Source: Gp6-AA40 sp032156805 (GTDB lineage: Bacteria > Acidobacteriota > Vicinamibacteria > Vicinamibacterales > UBA2999). From it: a stretch of DNA of 64,000 nt. The notes beneath the pieces were generated by a model. The model searched no databases. It was given only the letters and a program-made list of their open reading frames with translations, and had not been told where the DNA came from. This document shows positions 33,397 to 41,457 of this stretch, one piece after another. The position numbers and the translations under genes were made by a program. The DNA lies in the NCBI GenBank assembly GCA_032156805.1, contig JALDXQ010000010.1, forward strand, positions 4,039 through 68,038, read 5' to 3'. Position 1 is the stretch's first letter; each line of letters opens with the position of its first letter.

Positions 33397-35151
33397 TTGA
33401 CGAGCCTGAGGTGCGGTGTGGGCGACTCACTCGATTCGTTCTGTGCCGGCTGTAGCTGGCTGGCGGAAGTGCAATGGGCACCCACGCTCGTCTTTCCGAG
33501 CCTCGTTGTCGCCGTTGTCGTCTCGTTTCTGATTCTTTCCCTTTACCGCCGACGCGTTCAACGCTCCCTGGCCGCCACAGAGACACGGGCAGCAACAGTG
33601 GCTGCCAGCGCTGACGGGGATTCGTCCGCGTCCGGTCAGCACCGCGACTTGCCAATCCCCTGGTCGACGCTGGGAGGAGAAGCCGTTGGTCACCGTTCGC
33701 GCCTGCTGCGGCTGTATCTCGTGGCCGGCGTCGCGTTGGCCCTCGCCCTTGCGGTCGTCGATACGCTCGCGAACCGTGACGCTCATCCCCCCTCGGTCTT
33801 CCGGCTCCTGTTCGCTGCCGTGTTGTTCACCGCACCCCTGGTTCTCAGCGTCCGCCTTGTGCTCGGACGCTGGCGACCTGGCCTGCCGTTGATCGCGGCC
33901 CAGGTCGTCGCGTTCGTCGTGATCAGTCAACTGTCGCGGCTCGAGGGTGGGGACTCGACGGAACAGGCCGTTCCAGTGGCGATCGTCCTGGCAATCCTCC
34001 TGCACCCGCGCATCCGCGCGATGGGGACGCTTGCCGCGGCGTTCTTCACGATCGTCTTCGTCGCTTCCTTCATCTCCATCGTTATCGCGGTCGTGGCCAT
34101 GCAGGGTCCCATCCGGGCCGAGTTCATGTCCGATCCGCGGACGGCAGTTCTGATGGAGTCAGCTCAACGCGCGTCGAACGGCGCGACACTGGATGCCTCC
34201 GACTCGAATACACAACTCGTCTTATCGTATTTTTCCGATCACATCGGGTTCATCCTGCGGCACACATTCGTCCTGATCGCGGTTGGTCTCCTCGCCGCCA
34301 TCGCGATAGGCGCAGGATCGTTCCGCCTCGTCGCGATCAAATACGCGCGGAAACGCGTCAGCGATCAATGGCTGCTCGTCTCGTCGGCATGGCTGTACTT
34401 TGCTCTCGCCGTGGCGTCCGTGCAGTCGCTCATCGGACCCCTCGGCAACATCGCCTGCTTCGTTGCGTGGTGGGGAGGCGTGCAGTACATGTTCAGTCGC
34501 GTGCCGCACTATCGCGGACCAGGGGTGCGGTTACTGCTCCTACGCTCCTTCACGTTGGGCGAGCGAAGCGAGCGCCTCTTCCAGCAGCTCGAGGCGCTGT
34601 GGCGAAGCGTTGGCAGCATTCAGCTGGTCGGAGCCGTCGACGTCGCGCTGACGACGCTCGAACCACACGAGTTGCTTGATTTCATGACGGGCCGATCCAA
34701 TCGAGAGTTCGTTCACGATCAGGCCGGCGTTGATGCCCGCCTGGCGACCTTTGACCGCGACCGCGACCCGGACGGCCGGTTTCGAGTGAACGTGATCTAC
34801 TGTGCCGGCGATTCGACGTGGAAGTACGCGGTCCACCGGTTGTTGGCCGAGTCCGACTGCGTCCTGATGGACGTGCGCGGATTCACGCGTTACCGGGCCG
34901 GATGCGTGTTCGAGATTCGCTCTCTGGCGGAGTCGCCAGTTCAGCCAAAGGTCGTGTTCCTGGCGGACCAGGCGACCGATCGCGCTTTCGTGAAGGAAAC
35001 GTGGATGTCCGCAACAGCCTCCGGCGAAGGTGGCCAGTCAGCAGAATTGAGCTTCATCGTCGAAGGGCGGGCGGGAGAGGCGATCGGCGAACGAATCATG
35101 GCGGCGTTCGGGTCGCCCGACACGGCGGCTCCCTTGGGTGTCAGGCAGTGA
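33397..35151 (+). CDS. Polytopic membrane protein with C-terminal TIR-like domain, family not recognised
   Basis: Protein of 584 residues from TTG 33397, or 577 from GTG 33418, which has AGG just upstream. The N-terminal 360 residues hold about nine hydrophobic segments (for example VVAVVVSFLILSLY, LYLVAGVALALALAVVDTL, FASFISIVIAVVAM-like stretches). The soluble C-terminal 200 residues run VRLLLLRSFTLGERSERLF, then VNVIYCAGDSTWKYAVHRLL, SDCVLMDVRGFTRYRAGCVFEI and KVVFLAD. This order (starting strand, Trp-containing helix, SD-strand-D, G-x4-E) resembles TIR/SEFIR-type folds, but the match is by eye only. The last residues and stop lie inside the inverted-repeat element at 35136-35271. Confidence 0.55.
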   Translation: MTSLRCGVGDSLDSFCAGCSWLAEVQWAPTLVFPSLVVAVVVSFLILSLYRRRVQRSLAATETRAATVAASADGDSSASGQHRDLPIPWSTLGGEAVGHRSRLLRLYLVAGVALALALAVVDTLANRDAHPPSVFRLLFAAVLFTAPLVLSVRLVLGRWRPGLPLIAAQVVAFVVISQLSRLEGGDSTEQAVPVAIVLAILLHPRIRAMGTLAAAFFTIVFVASFISIVIAVVAMQGPIRAEFMSDPRTAVLMESAQRASNGATLDASDSNTQLVLSYFSDHIGFILRHTFVLIAVGLLAAIAIGAGSFRLVAIKYARKRVSDQWLLVSSAWLYFALAVASVQSLIGPLGNIACFVAWWGGVQYMFSRVPHYRGPGVRLLLLRSFTLGERSERLFQQLEALWRSVGSIQLVGAVDVALTTLEPHELLDFMTGRSNREFVHDQAGVDARLATFDRDRDPDGRFRVNVIYCAGDSTWKYAVHRLLAESDCVLMDVRGFTRYRAGCVFEIRSLAESPVQPKVVFLADQATDRAFVKETWMSATASGEGGQSAELSFIVEGRAGEAIGERIMAAFGSPDTAAPLGVRQ

Positions 35152-35271
35152 ATCGTGAAAGTGTCTCGTGATTCGAGACCTGGAACGAACCGACCTCGGC
35201 ATCGCGGGTTCCATACGACTCCAACTCGACGGTCGTGGAGCGCGGCGTTCACGATTCACTGCCTGACACCC
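35136..35271. repeat. 136-bp MITE-like element with perfect 24-bp terminal inverted repeats
   Basis: Left arm 35136-35159 begins GGGTGTCAGGCAGTGAATCG and right arm 35248-35271 is its exact complement. The 88-bp interior contains smaller stems: GTCTCG-TGATT-CGAGAC, GGAAC...GTTCC and CTCCA...TGGAG. There is no coding capacity. The left arm supplies the final codons and TGA stop of the upstream gene. Terminal repeats of this type resemble the ends mobilised by Y1/REP-type transposases (inference). Confidence 0.7.
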
Positions 35272-35369
35272 CCATTGTGGTTGCGTCCAGGACGCCTCAT
35301 GACAGAACATTAGGGCGACCAACCACGGCCTCCGCCCCTTCATATCCTGGCGGACGCAGGGAGCGACTT

Positions 35370-36530
35370 ATGACGATGCGGAACATGCGCCGGGACATCC
35401 TCAAGGGAGGGTTGGCGGCCGCCGGGCTGACCGCCCTCGCCATTCCGGAATGGGCGCTGCCCGTCCTGGCGCAGGGCGAAACGCTGGTGCCGTTCACCGA
35501 TCTGCCGGCCAACCCGCCGGCTCCAGCCGCGGATCGTCGCCTGCTCGACATACGGACAATCGATGCGCCGCTGACGCCAAAAGACTCGTTCTTCACCACG
35601 CAGCACTACGGCCATCCCACCGTCGACCCCGACGCGTTCCGGCTGAAGGTGTCGGGCCTGGTGAACAAGCCGCTGTCGATCTCGCTCGACGAGCTGAAGA
35701 AGATGAGGAGCACCGAGGTCACCTTCGGCTTCGAGTGCTCGGGCAACCGGCGTCCGTTGCAGGGCCTCTGCAGCAACGGCAAGTGGACCGGTGTGTCGCT
35801 TCGCCACGTACTCGATCAAGCGGGGCTCAAGAACGAGGCAAAGGAGATCGTGTTCTTCGGCGCCGATCGCGGCGATGAGGAAGTCGAGTTCCGGACGCAG
35901 AAGTTCACCGTCAACCAGCAGTACGGCCGCAGCCTCCCGCGCGAGAAGGCGCTCGCACAGGAACCGCTGCTCGCCTACTCGATGAACGGCGAGCCGCTCA
36001 CCAAACATCAGGGCTTCCCGCTCCGACTGATCCTTCCCGGCTACTACGGCGTGGCCAACGTGAAGTGGCTGTCGGAGATTCACGCCCAGGAAGATCAGTA
36101 CCTCGGCAAGTATCAGGCGCGCTGGTACCGCACGCTGCGCGGCGAGATGATCAACGGCGAGATGAAGTGGACCGAGGCTGCGGTCACGACAATGCAGCTC
36201 AAGTCGTTCGTCGCGCGGGTGTCGAAAGCCGGCGACCGCGTCAACGTCCGCGGCGTCGTCCTCAACGACGGCACGCCCATCAAGTCGGTGGAAGTGAAGA
36301 TCGACGACGGGCCCTGGCAGCCAGCGATGATGGACAAGGCGACCAGCGACAAGTACTCGTGGAAGCTGTTCAACTACACGTGGACCGGCGCCACGCCCGG
36401 GGAGCACACGCTCGTCTCGCGCGTGACCGACGTCAACGGCCTGGTACAGCCAACCGAAAAGGACCTGGAGAACAAGAAGACCTTCCTCGAAGACAACTCG
36501 CAGTACCCGCGGAAGGTGATGATCTCTTGA
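35370..36530 (+). CDS. Sulfite-oxidase-family molybdopterin enzyme, Tat-exported
   Basis: Protein of 386 residues; ATG at 35370 with GCAGGGAG upstream. Tat-like leader (MRRDILKGG) ending ALPVLAQG. The oxidoreductase molybdopterin-binding core contains FGFECSGNRR with the Mo-ligand Cys123, PLRLILPGYYG and NVKWLSEI. A Mo-co dimerisation (immunoglobulin-like) domain occupies about 270-386 (VNVRGVVLNDGTPIKSVEVKI). It is most like periplasmic sulfite dehydrogenases. No cytochrome subunit is adjacent. It ends convergent with the permease-phosphatase gene, 3 bases apart. Confidence 0.88.
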   Translation: MTMRNMRRDILKGGLAAAGLTALAIPEWALPVLAQGETLVPFTDLPANPPAPAADRRLLDIRTIDAPLTPKDSFFTTQHYGHPTVDPDAFRLKVSGLVNKPLSISLDELKKMRSTEVTFGFECSGNRRPLQGLCSNGKWTGVSLRHVLDQAGLKNEAKEIVFFGADRGDEEVEFRTQKFTVNQQYGRSLPREKALAQEPLLAYSMNGEPLTKHQGFPLRLILPGYYGVANVKWLSEIHAQEDQYLGKYQARWYRTLRGEMINGEMKWTEAAVTTMQLKSFVARVSKAGDRVNVRGVVLNDGTPIKSVEVKIDDGPWQPAMMDKATSDKYSWKLFNYTWTGATPGEHTLVSRVTDVNGLVQPTEKDLENKKTFLEDNSQYPRKVMIS

Positions 36531-36533
36531 GCG

Positions 36534-39500
36534 TCAATGCACCTTCATCACGACGAACGTCAGGTCGTCGTACTGCTCGGCGTCTTTGATCCAGTCCTTC
36601 AACTCAGCCGCGATGCGTGCGCGGATGTCGTCCGCCGAGAGGTGGGCGACGTCGCGCAGCAGCGCCTTCAACCGATCTTCACCGAACTCGACCTGATCGG
36701 GGCTGTGCGCTTCGGTCACGCCATCGGTATAGGCCAGAAGCACGTCGCCTGAGCACAGATCGACGGTCGCTTCTTCGTAACTCATTCCCGGCAGCATCCC
36801 GACCACGGCGCCGCCCGTCGTCAGCTCCTCCATCTGCGCTTCTGCCCCGGGCGCAGCGGCGCCCGCACGCGCGCGCACGAGGTAGGGGGGATTGTGCCCG
36901 GCGTTGACGTATCGGAGCTGCCGGCGATCGCCATCGACCTGTGCGTAGAAGAAGGTCGCGTACTTGTTGCCCGGCGTCGTTCGATACAAGAACTCGTTCA
37001 TCCTGGCGGCCAGCCTGGGCAGTGAGATGTCGCCATCGGAGGCGATGATCCGCAACGAGGCCTGCACGACCGACATGATCAACGCGGCTGCCACGCCCTT
37101 CCCGGAGACGTCGGCCAGCGCAAGCCCGATTCGCTGATCGCCGATGTGAATGAAGTCGTAGTAGTCGCCACCGATGCTGCGCGCGGGCAGACTGATGGCC
37201 GCGAAGTCGGCGACCCGGGCGTCCGGCGGCCCGGACGGAAGCAGCCGCTTCTGCACTTCGGCCGCGAGCGCGATATCGCGGCGCAGCACCTCCTGCCCGA
37301 CGACGCGATCGGTCAGCCGCGCGTTCTCCATCATCAGCGCGAATTGATCGGCGCAGCTGCGTAACACCTGCCTCTCCGCCGAGCCGTAGCGATGATCGCG
37401 CGCAGGCCCCATGAGGAGGATGCCCATGATCTCGGTTCGCGTGCGCAGCGGTACCGCGATCCTGACCTGGCTGGACGCCAGCTGGCGAATCTCGCCGAGG
37501 CGTTCCGGCCGGCTCGTGGCGGCCCATGTCGCCAGCGATTCGAGCTCGTCGCCGTCGAACGGGAGTGGCTGTGGATAGGCGGCAAGGCGGTTGACGAGGA
37601 ACCCGTCGCCGGGCACAACGCAATCGATCGACTCGAACGATCCGATCGCGATTCGCGTTCCATAGCCGTCGTCAGCGCCTTTCTCCAGCAACGCCGCCGA
37701 TTCGACACCGAGACGCTCGCACAGCGTCGTCAACGCACTGCGCAAGGCGTCGTCGAACGAATCCGCAGCGCGGGCGGCAGCCACGAACTCGGTGAGGAGC
37801 GTCGGTGATGTCGCGCCAGGAGCGGCCACGACGACCTGTCGGACTTCTTGAACCGCGCGCAGGAAGCCGCGCCGTACCGATTGCCAGGCCGAACCCGGTT
37901 CATCTCGAATCGCCACCATTGGCGAGAGCACGCTCGCCCGCCATGCCGGCACATACGACGCCGCCGCAGCGATCAATGCGACGACTCCGGTCGAGAGGAG
38001 CACTGGAAGCCATCCCGTGTCGCGGATCTCGAGGAATCGTGCGAGCGCCCAGGCGCCGCCGACGAGTGCGAGCGCGCCCAGTGCGATCCCGCCCAGCGCC
38101 ATCTTCAGTCCCGCACCGACCACCAGCACCAACAGGTCGCGGCTGACGGCGCCGAGCGCCATGCGCGTCCCCATCTCGACCGTCCGCTGACGCACGGCAT
38201 ACGACACGACACCATAGATGCCCAGCGTTGCGAGCAGCAGCGCTGCGAGCGCGAAGAACAACATGACCAGGGAGCTCACGCGCTCGAGTTGCAGCGAATC
38301 GCGCACGATGTCGTTCATCGTCCGCGCGTTGTGAACCGCCAGCGTGGGATCGACGCCCTGCACCGCCCGGCGGACGTCCGCAACGATTCGCTCGGACGCC
38401 AGCGACGAACGCACGACCATGGTCATCGGGTTGACCGGAATGATCGCCGCCGACAGGTACAACTCGGCCTCAGGAGCCTTGTTCAGTCCGTCGCTGCGCA
38501 CGTCGCCAACCACACCGACGATTTCAAAGGGATCGCCGTCAGGCCGATTCAGGTGTCCGGTGGCACCAATCGGATTGCGGTTCGGCCAGTAACGATTGAC
38601 TGCCGTCTGATTGACGACCGCCGACAACACGTCTTCTCGGGTATCCGTTTCCGTCAGGAATCGCCCGGCGCGCAGCGGAATGCCCATCGTCGGAAGAAAG
38701 TCGGGGGTCACGAAGATGAAACTGACCCGGCGCGACTCGTGTTCCGCCGGCATGCCAGGGACATGGACGGTGCCGCCCATACAACAGCCGTCGAGCGGAA
38801 GCTGATTGACCAGCGCAGCACTCGTCACGCTCGGGATCGCCTCGAGCGCGTCGATCAGCCTCACCTGGAATGGCATCAGCGACTTGGATGTCATCACGCG
38901 GGCTGGAGCCGCCAGCTCGAAGGTCAGAACGCCCTCGGTGTCAAACCCGGTCGGGACCCGTCCCAGGTTTCGGAGATGCGCAACCAGGATGACGGACACG
39001 GCAAGCAGGGTGAACGCGAGCGCGATCTCCGCCACGACGAGCGCCTGCGACAGCTTGCGAACCGAACCTCCCGCCGACGCGCGAACGCCCTCGGTGAGAA
39101 CGGCATTGGGCGGCGTGCGCGTCGCCTGCCAGAGCGGCGCAAGACTGGCCAGTGCGCTGGCAACGAAGGCGACGCCGAGCCCGAATGCGAGGACCTTCCA
39201 GTCGATGGCCATCTCGTCGGCGTTCGGCAGGTACTCGGATCCGGCAACCACGATGACGCGCACGAGAGCAAGACTCAGCGCAACTCCAAGGACAGCTCCG
39301 ATCACCGAAACGGCGGAGGCTTCCGCGAGATACCGCAGCGCCAGGTGCCCGCGGCCTGCACCAAGCGCGACGCGCACCGCTGTCTCACGACTCCTGGCGA
39401 CAGCCCTCGCGAGCAGCAGCGTCGCCACGTTCGCGCAGGCGATCAGCAGCAGCACTCCGGCTGCTGCGAACAACAGGAGAAGCGTGGAGCGGAGATCGTT

Positions 39501-40271
39501 CAGCGTGTGCTGCTGGAGGTCGACTACTGCCGCCGTGTACATCGGATGCGACGCAGGATCGAGGCGGGCGATCTCGGCCGCCGCACGGATGGCATCGGCC
39601 TGCGCCTGCGCGAGGGAGATGCCCGGCTTTCTCCGGGCGTTGGCGAAGTAGAAGCCGTCCCTCGGGTTCTGCCCCTTACCCGATGGATCGAGGTAGACCC
39701 AGACCTCGGCTAACTCTCGCGCGGTCGTCGTGCCGAAAATCGGAAAGCGGAAGTCTGCAGGCATGACGCCGGTGACAACGAGCTGGCGTTCGTCGAGCGT
39801 GATCGGCTTCCCCACGATATTCGGATCGCTGCCGAGCCTGGTCCACAACGAGCTCGAGATGACCGCACCGCGCTCATCGGTGAACCACTGCCCCAGCCTC
39901 GGCGGCCCCAGGTTGCGTGCCAGCGACGGTGTAATCGACGCACCCGACAGATACTGTGGCTCGCCGGGGTCGGTCAGGTTGAAGTTTCCGAGCCGGAACC
40001 AGCCGAAGACATCGAAGCTCGTCGTCCGCGCCTGATATTCGAGGAGGTCCGCGACCGTGCTCGAAGAGTAGCGACCGGGCTCGTTGACTCGGGCACCGTA
40101 CAGCGCAACGAAGCGGTCCCCTTCCGGATACGGCAGGGGTTTCAACATCACACTGTTGATCACCGTGAAGATCGCCGTGGCGGCGCCGATGCCGACGGCG
40201 AACGCCACGATGGCGAGCACGGCGACGCCCTTCGCGCTTTTCCACGACCGCCAGACGTGAGCCAGGATCAC
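36534..40271 (-). CDS. FtsX/MacB-type duplicated permease fused to GAF and SpoIIE (PP2C) phosphatase
   Basis: Single 1245-residue chain. Residues 1-790 form an acidobacterial-type orphan permease: an N-terminal helix (AFAVGIGAATAIFTVINSV), a MacB-like periplasmic domain, FtsX helices, then a second copy (MEMGTRMALGAV-like string, final helices near 740-780). Residues about 835-990 are a GAF domain (LTTLCERLGVESAALL...QVRIAVPLRTRTEIMGILLM). Residues about 1005-1245 are an RsbU/SpoIIE phosphatase with AAEVQKRLLPSG, DVSGKGVAAALIMS, YTDGVTEA and QYDDLTFVVM. The last helix places GAF and phosphatase in the cytosol, so an envelope signal may control an anti-anti-sigma switch. No ATPase gene lies next to it. 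Confidence 0.9.
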   Translation of the reverse strand: MILAHVWRSWKSAKGVAVLAIVAFAVGIGAATAIFTVINSVMLKPLPYPEGDRFVALYGARVNEPGRYSSSTVADLLEYQARTTSFDVFGWFRLGNFNLTDPGEPQYLSGASITPSLARNLGPPRLGQWFTDERGAVISSSLWTRLGSDPNIVGKPITLDERQLVVTGVMPADFRFPIFGTTTARELAEVWVYLDPSGKGQNPRDGFYFANARRKPGISLAQAQADAIRAAAEIARLDPASHPMYTAAVVDLQQHTLNDLRSTLLLLFAAAGVLLLIACANVATLLLARAVARSRETAVRVALGAGRGHLALRYLAEASAVSVIGAVLGVALSLALVRVIVVAGSEYLPNADEMAIDWKVLAFGLGVAFVASALASLAPLWQATRTPPNAVLTEGVRASAGGSVRKLSQALVVAEIALAFTLLAVSVILVAHLRNLGRVPTGFDTEGVLTFELAAPARVMTSKSLMPFQVRLIDALEAIPSVTSAALVNQLPLDGCCMGGTVHVPGMPAEHESRRVSFIFVTPDFLPTMGIPLRAGRFLTETDTREDVLSAVVNQTAVNRYWPNRNPIGATGHLNRPDGDPFEIVGVVGDVRSDGLNKAPEAELYLSAAIIPVNPMTMVVRSSLASERIVADVRRAVQGVDPTLAVHNARTMNDIVRDSLQLERVSSLVMLFFALAALLLATLGIYGVVSYAVRQRTVEMGTRMALGAVSRDLLVLVVGAGLKMALGGIALGALALVGGAWALARFLEIRDTGWLPVLLSTGVVALIAAAASYVPAWRASVLSPMVAIRDEPGSAWQSVRRGFLRAVQEVRQVVVAAPGATSPTLLTEFVAAARAADSFDDALRSALTTLCERLGVESAALLEKGADDGYGTRIAIGSFESIDCVVPGDGFLVNRLAAYPQPLPFDGDELESLATWAATSRPERLGEIRQLASSQVRIAVPLRTRTEIMGILLMGPARDHRYGSAERQVLRSCADQFALMMENARLTDRVVGQEVLRRDIALAAEVQKRLLPSGPPDARVADFAAISLPARSIGGDYYDFIHIGDQRIGLALADVSGKGVAAALIMSVVQASLRIIASDGDISLPRLAARMNEFLYRTTPGNKYATFFYAQVDGDRRQLRYVNAGHNPPYLVRARAGAAAPGAEAQMEELTTGGAVVGMLPGMSYEEATVDLCSGDVLLAYTDGVTEAHSPDQVEFGEDRLKALLRDVAHLSADDIRARIAAELKDWIKDAEQYDDLTFVVMKVH

Positions 40272-40319
40272 CGGGTTTCTCTCGCGCCGATTCTCTCACG
40301 TGGGAGTAAGCTGAAGGGG

Positions 40320-41345
40320 ATGCCCGACGCACTGCAGTCGTTGTCGTCTGAAGCCGCCCGGCCAGGGTCGACGACCGTGATCGATTGCGCTGCCTACTGT
40401 GCCGGCGTGAGGGTTGCCGATGTCGGCATCGACCAGATCCGCGGGTCGCTCGAGCGCAACGATCACTTCGTCTGGCTGGGGCTCTACGAACCGGAAAAGG
40501 AGATCCTCCGAGGCGTCCAGCAGCAGTTCGGGCTGCACGATCTGGCGATTGAGGACGCATACAACGCCCATCAGCGTCCGAAGCTCGAGTTGTATGAGGA
40601 TTCGGTCTTCGTCGTGCTGCGAACCGCACACCTGGCCACATCACCCCGCCACCTGGAGTTCGGGGAAACCCACGTTTTCCTTGGCCGGAACTACCTGGTC
40701 ACCGTTCGGCACGGTTCGCTGCGTTCGCACATCGGCGTCCGTCAGCGCTGCGAGTCGACGCCACATCTGCTGGCCAAAGGGCCTGGGTACGTTCTCTACG
40801 CGTTGATGGATTTCGTCGTCGACCAGTACCTGCCCATCGTTCAGCAGATGGAGCAGGAACTCGAGGACCTCGAGGATGTGATCTTCGGCGAGGCCACCAG
40901 CGGTGATGCGACCGCGCGCGTCTACCAGTTGAAACGCGACCTGCTGGCCCTGCGGCGCGCCATCTCGCCGCTCGTCGAAGTGTGCAACCGGCTGATGCGA
41001 TTCGACCTCCCCCATATCCCGGAGGACACACGCGTGTACTTCCGCGATGTCTACGACCACATCGTTCGGCTCAACGAAACGATCGACGCCCAGCGCGAGC
41101 TCCTGACGACGGCGCTCGAAGCGCACCTGTCGATCATGTCGCACACGCAGAACGAGCACATGAAGCGCATCACGGCGTGGGCCGCGATGATCGCGGTGCC
41201 GACGATGATCGCTGGCATCTACGGGATGAACTTCCGCAACATGCCGGAATTGAGCTGGGCCTACGGCTACCACGCCTCCATCGCGCTGATGGTGGGCAGC
41301 AGTATCGCGCTCTACACCGGCTTCAAGCGCTCGGGATGGCTATAG
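40320..41345 (+). CDS. corA: CorA-family magnesium/cobalt transporter
   Basis: Protein of 341 residues from the ATG at 40320; a longer reading from 40257 would run into the divergent permease gene. Cytoplasmic N-terminal domain with long helices, then two C-terminal membrane helices (ITAWAAMIAVPTMIAGIYGMN and HASIALMVGSSIALYTGF) joined by the signature YGMNFRNMPEL. It forms a pentameric divalent-metal channel in the inner membrane. The divergent promoter region with the permease fusion is only 48 bp. Confidence 0.95.
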   Translation: MPDALQSLSSEAARPGSTTVIDCAAYCAGVRVADVGIDQIRGSLERNDHFVWLGLYEPEKEILRGVQQQFGLHDLAIEDAYNAHQRPKLELYEDSVFVVLRTAHLATSPRHLEFGETHVFLGRNYLVTVRHGSLRSHIGVRQRCESTPHLLAKGPGYVLYALMDFVVDQYLPIVQQMEQELEDLEDVIFGEATSGDATARVYQLKRDLLALRRAISPLVEVCNRLMRFDLPHIPEDTRVYFRDVYDHIVRLNETIDAQRELLTTALEAHLSIMSHTQNEHMKRITAWAAMIAVPTMIAGIYGMNFRNMPELSWAYGYHASIALMVGSSIALYTGFKRSGWL

Positions 41346-41357
41346 CTGCCCCTGGTG

Positions 41358-41457
41358 CAATTCAGAATGCTGAATTCAGAATGCAGAACAACGGCGTGAA
41401 CCGGCGGGCACAGGGCGGCAGTTCGTTTCTGCATTCCGCATTCTCGATTCTCCATTG
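41358..41457. repeat. Degenerate inverted repeat of ATTCAGA-type units
   Basis: Left arm 41358-41388 (CAATTCAGAATGCTGAATTC and on) and right arm 41427-41457 are complementary at about 23 of 31 positions around a 38-base centre. It begins 13 bases after the corA stop and covers the start and signal-peptide codons of the next gene. Confidence 0.6.

Noticed and set aside
37848..39713. Plus-strand open frame of 621 residues opposite the permease fusion
   Set aside because: Arg/His-rich shadow frame with no domain; the minus strand encodes recognisable FtsX and phosphatase domains.
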